Source: Coriobacteriales bacterium
GTDB taxonomy: Bacteria > Actinomycetota > Coriobacteriia > Coriobacteriales > UBA8131
Assembly: GCA_031264075.1 (NCBI GenBank)
Contig: JAISEO010000058.1
Coordinates: 1 to 35,187 of the forward strand
Direction: 5' to 3'
DNA: 35,187 nt
The stretch's first letter is position 1; every line of letters begins with the position of its first letter. The notes beneath the pieces were generated by a model. It was not told the DNA's origin. It ran no database searches and saw only the letters and a list, made by a program, of their open reading frames with translations. Made by a program: the position numbers and the translations under genes. Below, piece by piece: positions 26,901 to 32,900 of this stretch.

Positions 26901-29900
26901 ACGAGCCCTGTGTCTCGTCATCTGGCGCTGCGACTGCCTTCACACGCAAGGTGTAGCGCCCTCCTTGAAGACCTGTGAGTATGACGGAGGTGTCTGTCTT
27001 GTTTGCGTCTTCGACATTTTGCCACTCCCCATAGCCAGCCTCACCTGTTATGCCGACGCGGTACTCATAGGCGGTATCCGCTGTAGCGTTCGTGACGGTG
27101 ACGATGCTCGGATCTGAGGCATTGCCCGGGTTATGTACCGTAAGCTCTGGTTGCGCGGGGCGACGCGGGATAAAGAGAACCGTTGCCGCGGAGTTGACGG
27201 TGTTTGTTCCGCCTTTGAGTATCACGTCGATTCCCTCTGTCGTGACACCATCTGATACCTCATCGATACCCGCACCGAGCCAAGTATCGTTTATGGGGTA
27301 GTGCCATACATCGTTCAAGTCTTTGTAAGATGGGTTGTTCGGGTCGGTAAGGTCGGTGCCGATGAACCTTTCAACGTGTCCGATTCCCTCTGTGTTGTTA
27401 CCGAAGATATACGTCTTTCCTTCTGCAAGTCCGGCTACGGTGCGGTTTACATAGTCTATCCAGGCCTCCGGGGTGTCTTCCGGTACGGGTTTATAGAAGG
27501 TGACTGCCATCCCTACAGAGTCGTCCTTTATGCGGTAGTCGTGGATGGTTCGGTCCTGTGCCTGGTCTCCTGTCCCCTCTCGCACCGTGAGCTTCCAGCT
27601 CTTTATGGTGAGGGCGTCTTCAAGCGTGGTGCCATTGGCAATGGGCAAAGCCGAGACGGGGATGAACCACGTGTCCGCTGAGGTGCGGGCACTACCTTCC
27701 GGGTTTTTGGGGTAGGGATAGGCGGTGTCTGTGCGGGTGACGCCGTCATGCAGGGCATAGGCGTCATTGTCGAGGTAAAAGCCCGCGACCTCCCTGTCAA
27801 AGGTGACGAGTATGCCGTCTGTTGCCTCTGTGCCGTCCACGCCGTTTTGCTGGACTGCGGAGGTGACTTCTACCGTAAGGGGGGCAAGTACCCTCACGGC
27901 TGTGTAGGCGGCCTTGTTTCCCGCCTCATCTTCTACCACTATGTTAAACCAGTAGGAGGTGTCGGGCTCAAGACCGGTGACGTTATAGGTGGTGATGCCC
28001 ACTGTATCGTCTTCGTTTAAGAGCGTGCCGTGTTCCATGGCCGACTCCACACCTTCCATGTCGTCTATGGCAGTGGCGTGCTGGTAGACGTAGTAGGTAA
28101 GCGCTGAATCTTCTGTAAAGGTGTCGCTTGCCGCCGTCCAGGAGAGTGTTGTGTTCCAAGATGGTGTCTCTGCACCTGTCTCGATCGGCTCGGATGCGGT
28201 TATGGTGCTCACCGCAGGCTCGACACTGCCTCCCACAACGGGCGCGGTGCCGTCCCTGCTCACCGTCAGCGTTAGCTCGACGGGAGCGGAGGCTACATAG
28301 TCATCGTCGCCGGCCTTTACCGCGGAGATAAGGGTGGTGCCGTCGGTCTTATACCCGACAAAGCTGGCCGTTGTCTCGTTGCCTGTGGTGGGTGCAACCG
28401 TCGCAACGTCTGTTTCGCTGCTTGTCCAGGTGTAGGCACCGGAGCCCGAGCCGCCGGAGGCGGTGAGGGCGAGGCTGCCGCTCTCACGCGTCCTGGTCAC
28501 AGAGCCGGGGGCTGTGGAGCTGGCCGCAACGCCGCTTCCCGTCACCTGCACCGCATTCTGCTGCGCCTTGCTCACCACGATGGTAAAGCTTGTCGTCTCG
28601 GGGGTATCGTTGCGCGCGTCAGCAGAAGAGTAGGCCACACCCAGCGGGTTGTAGCTCACCGTAAAGCTGTGCGTACCCACCTGAAGGGTCTTGAGGTAGT
28701 CCCCGTCCAGGAGTATCCGGTTACCATTTACGCTGTAGGAGGCCCCTAACACCGGCGCGCCCTCATCCTGTCCCTCGTCTGCCAGCACGCTCTCAGGCGC
28801 GCCGCCCGATGCGCTGTAGCCCGTGCGCTCCACAGCCTTTATGGTGTTGCCGTTGAGAACGACGTAGGCTGTAGCATCAGCATCTGCGAAGCGGGTGAGA
28901 GAGAGGTCCTGGGTGTTGATGGTGCTGTCGGAGTAAACGATGACGCCGTCGGTTAAGATGCCCGAGCTGTTGCCGGCGTAGTCGATGGCCTCAACGTAGA
29001 GGGCGAACCTGGCATGCTCTGCTACAGCGGGCCTGGCAAGCTCAGAGTAGGTCTGCCACCTGCCTTCAAGGGCTGCCGCGGTGAGGGCGGTGCTGCCTGG
29101 ATTGCGGTCGAGATAGTAGCGCAGCGTCTCCACGCCCGAAGAGGGGGCAACGGCATCGGTAGCCGCAAGCTCAATGTCCACGGTCTCCTTGAAGAAGAGC
29201 CCAAAGCTGATGCTGTTGAGGAAGGCGGTGAGGGCATTCTCGTTGTACCTGACCTTCACCTCAGGGGCCGTCCGCTCAATGCCGTAGTCAAGCGTAGCGA
29301 GCGTCGAGATCTCGTTTTGTGCTATGTCACCGGTGCCTGTGGCCGCGCGGCGTAGGTAGAAGGTTTTGGATGCCTCCTGCACAGCAGCGGTATCGAGGGT
29401 GAGGCTGTCCAGCCAGCTGCTGGCGTGCAGGTTTTCCGCACTCACCTTATAACCTGCGGCCGCGGTGATGACCACGTCCTCATTCGTCCAGCCCTGGTTC
29501 AGGGGGGTTGCCGTGTAGTGTACACCGGCCTCCGGCGTAAAGCCCGACGAGATGGTAGCGAGATTCGCAATGCTGTCAGAAGGCTGGGTGAGCGTGTAAT
29601 TTGTGGCCGCGCCTCCCGTGAGCGCATAGCTTCCCGTCCGTTCGACGGTGTTCTCGCCCACAGACTCGCTCGCAAACACATAGCTCACACCCGAGGCATT
29701 CAGGCCCACGTTATCCGTACCCACAACCCCAACGAGCGCAGGCGCACCCGTCATGCTCACGGTGGTGAGACCGTCGTAGTGCTTGCTCGCGAAGCTGAGC
29801 CCACTCATGTCCACAGTGAGGGACCTGGCAGTGACAGTAAGCGGAACGGCCACACCGCGCACGGTCTCGTTGTTGCCCGTGTCCGTGGGCGTAAAGGTGG

Positions 29901-32900
29901 CAAGCGGGGTGCGCGTGCCGACGTTGCCCACAATTGCCAGCGGGTTGTCCCAGCTCCACAGGCCGGGAACGGGGCTGGTCTCGGAGCCCGAGTTGGTGAA
30001 GCTGATAAGGCTCACAGAACTCAGGAGGTCTCCGTAGGTGGCGGAAAGCCCCGTAGGTGCCACCACGTCCGGCGCGGCCTTGGCAATGGTGATGGTGAGG
30101 CTTGCCGAGGCGATACCCGTCTCCCAATCGGTGTCGTCCAACCGGTGCGCCACTACGGCAATCTGGCCCGCGCCGTACACGGTAACGGTTCCGTCAGGAG
30201 ACACCGTTGCTACGGCATCTTTGCCCATCGTGCGCTCAAACACCAACGCTCCCGTGCCGCTGCCGCCCGAGGCGACAAGCGTAAAGGGCTCATCCGCCGC
30301 GGCCTTGGCTCCGGGATCCTCAATAACCACGGGAGCGGTCTGCACGCGTTTGTTCACGCGTACCACCGCGGTGTTGGAGTTTCTTGTAGCGCTCTGGGTG
30401 CCATTGACGGAAGGGTTGGTGTTGGTGACGACGCAGTAGTAGTAAAACGTGCCGACGCTTGCGCGCGGAACCTCATAGACAGCGCTCGTAGCGCCGTTCA
30501 TAAGCGTGCTGCCGACCGTGCCGGTGGGCGCGGTGGCCCGATACCACTGATACGACAGGATGCCGCCGGACGCAGCGTCAGAGGCAACAGCGGCTACTCT
30601 GAGGCGTATTCCGCCCTCAGGGTCGGCCATGGCCGTGTAGGCGTCTCCCCCGGCGGGATGTTGCGTGATATTGGGCACGGCGGCGTTGACGGTGGGGTCG
30701 ATTATCACCGTGAGCGTGGGAACCGCTGCCTGCGCGTCAAGTACATGGTTGACGGGCGCTGTCTCCAGCGTGGCGGTAAAGGCGTAGCTCCCCGCCGCGG
30801 ACGGGTTATAACTGCCTGCCAGGTTCCAGGCACTCACGGGCCAGGCCACCGTGCCGTTGGTGCAGTTTGCGGTGACCGTGGGGTATTGGGCAAGGAGCGT
30901 GGCAGCCACATCAGCCGGCGCAAAGCCCGGGGCCGGAGAGCCGGCATGGCCGCCCGGCACCACCACGGGCACGAAGCCCCTGGCCTTGTTATCGGTAACG
31001 GTAAAGGCCACTGCAAAGGATTCGCTGAGGCCGTGCTCCGCGGAGGACACCTGCACCTGGGCCGTATAGCTGCCGGAGGTGAGGCCTGCCACCGGCTGCA
31101 CGGTAAAGGGAGCCGAGACAGCATTCTGCTCCGCCACCGAGGCAATCTGCACGCTCACGCCCGAGGCACCCCCGCTCGCCAGCACAAAGGAGCCCGCGCC
31201 CGGGCCGGCGAGTGAGGCCGTCAGCTCGCCCGTGCGGTTGCTGCCGATATTGGTAACCGTCACCGGTTGTGGAGCCACACCGCCCGCGCCCACACCGTAG
31301 CCGTACTCGGCATCGGCAAAGGAAAGCGTGCCGCCCACGTTGGGCAGAATGCCGTAGGGCAGGTCGTTGACTATGACCGTGACCTGAGGCACGAGGTTGC
31401 TTGTGTTGGAGACATTCCTGTCCAGGCTGCCAAGCGTGCCTCTGAAGGTATAGATGCCGTTGACGTTGGGGTTAAAGGAAGTACCCAGGTTGACCCACGC
31501 GATAATCGGCAGCGAGATGGTGGTACCCGTGTCAAGGTTGGCCGTAACGGCCTTGCTGCCGCCAAAGGCAGGGTCTGCCAGCGTGCCATTGAGCAGGATG
31601 TCCGCAATCTCCGCCTCCTCGTCACGATCTGCGGCAAGCTCACTTGCCGTGCCCACCGTCCAGGGCGCTATCTGGGCAAAGCCCATGATGTTGGCTGTGC
31701 CTACGGTAAAGCTGAGGGTATAACTTGCGGAGAAGGGGTCGGTGTGCCCGCCCTGCCCGCTTTGGCTGCCCGCCACGGTGAGCATGGCCTCGTAGACACC
31801 CGCGTCAAGGCCTGCGACCGGACGTACAGAAATATCCGTGTTGCTGCCGGCAGGGGCGATGTTTTCGAGAGAGGCAGCGGAGAGCGCAAAGGCTGCCGCA
31901 CCGTTGCCCGAGAGCGTAACGCTCAGCGTGCCCGTAGGCTGGTTACCCGTGTTGGACACGACAACGGTGTGGGCGAGTCCCGCGGCGGCGGCAGACGTGT
32001 AGCCCCACTTCTTGGAATCAAAACTGAAGGTGGCCGCGCTGGCGGTGTCAAGGCCCAGGCCCCAGGTGGGCGCAACGGTGCCGGGCGCAATGGTAAGGTT
32101 CTGCGTAACGCTCGCAAAACGGCCCTGTGCGCCGGCCTCGGCCTTGTAACGCAGGCGGTAGTTGTTGCCCGCGGCAAGCCCGGTGATGGCTCCCGCCTCG
32201 CTGTCATAACCCGGAAGCGAGGCGATGTCGGCAACCCAGCTCCCTCCGCCGTTATTTGAGAAGTCCATGGTGGCCGCGCTCACGCCGAGGATCGCGCCGT
32301 CGGCAAAGCCCACAAAGCTCAAAGCCCGTGTGGTTGAGGCGGGAGCAGCAGGCCGCGCCTTGATGACGAGGGTGGCCGCGTCACTTTGGAGCGCGCTGTT
32401 GGTGTTGTGCTTGATAAGGGAGAGCGGTTCCGGGCCGTCGTCGGTTGCTCCGCGTCCAAACCACGCGGCGTCGATGTTGAGGACACCCGTGTTGTTCGTG
32501 TTGACCTGGTTGCCGTCCACCAGATAGACCGCGCTGTGTGCGAGACCGGTGATCTGCTCGGCAACATAGTCCACGACGGGCACCGGCGTGCGCTCGACAA
32601 CGGTGAGATGCACGGTGGCCTGGGCCGTATGGGTGAAGTCCTTGCCCTCCGGATGATAGGTGACGCTCACGACCGCCGTGTAATCGCCCACGGCAAGCCC
32701 GTCTTTGGGACGCACGGTAAAGCTGAGGTTGTCCTCCCCTGCTTCAAGGGTTGTTTCTGTGGCCGCGGTGCCAGGAGGTTTGGCAAGCTCAAAGGCGGCC
32801 GTGTTGGAGATGCTTATCTCCGCGTTGGTAAACGTAGCGGGGATGTTGCCTGAGGCGGCAATCCTGAGCGGGAGGGGGCTTACGGAGCTGCCCTGTTGAA

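Noticed and set aside
29425-31215. 596-aa plus-strand ORF inside the giant gene
   Set aside because: Arg/Gly/His-rich shadow. The minus frame encodes continuous Ig-like modules across the same stretch.
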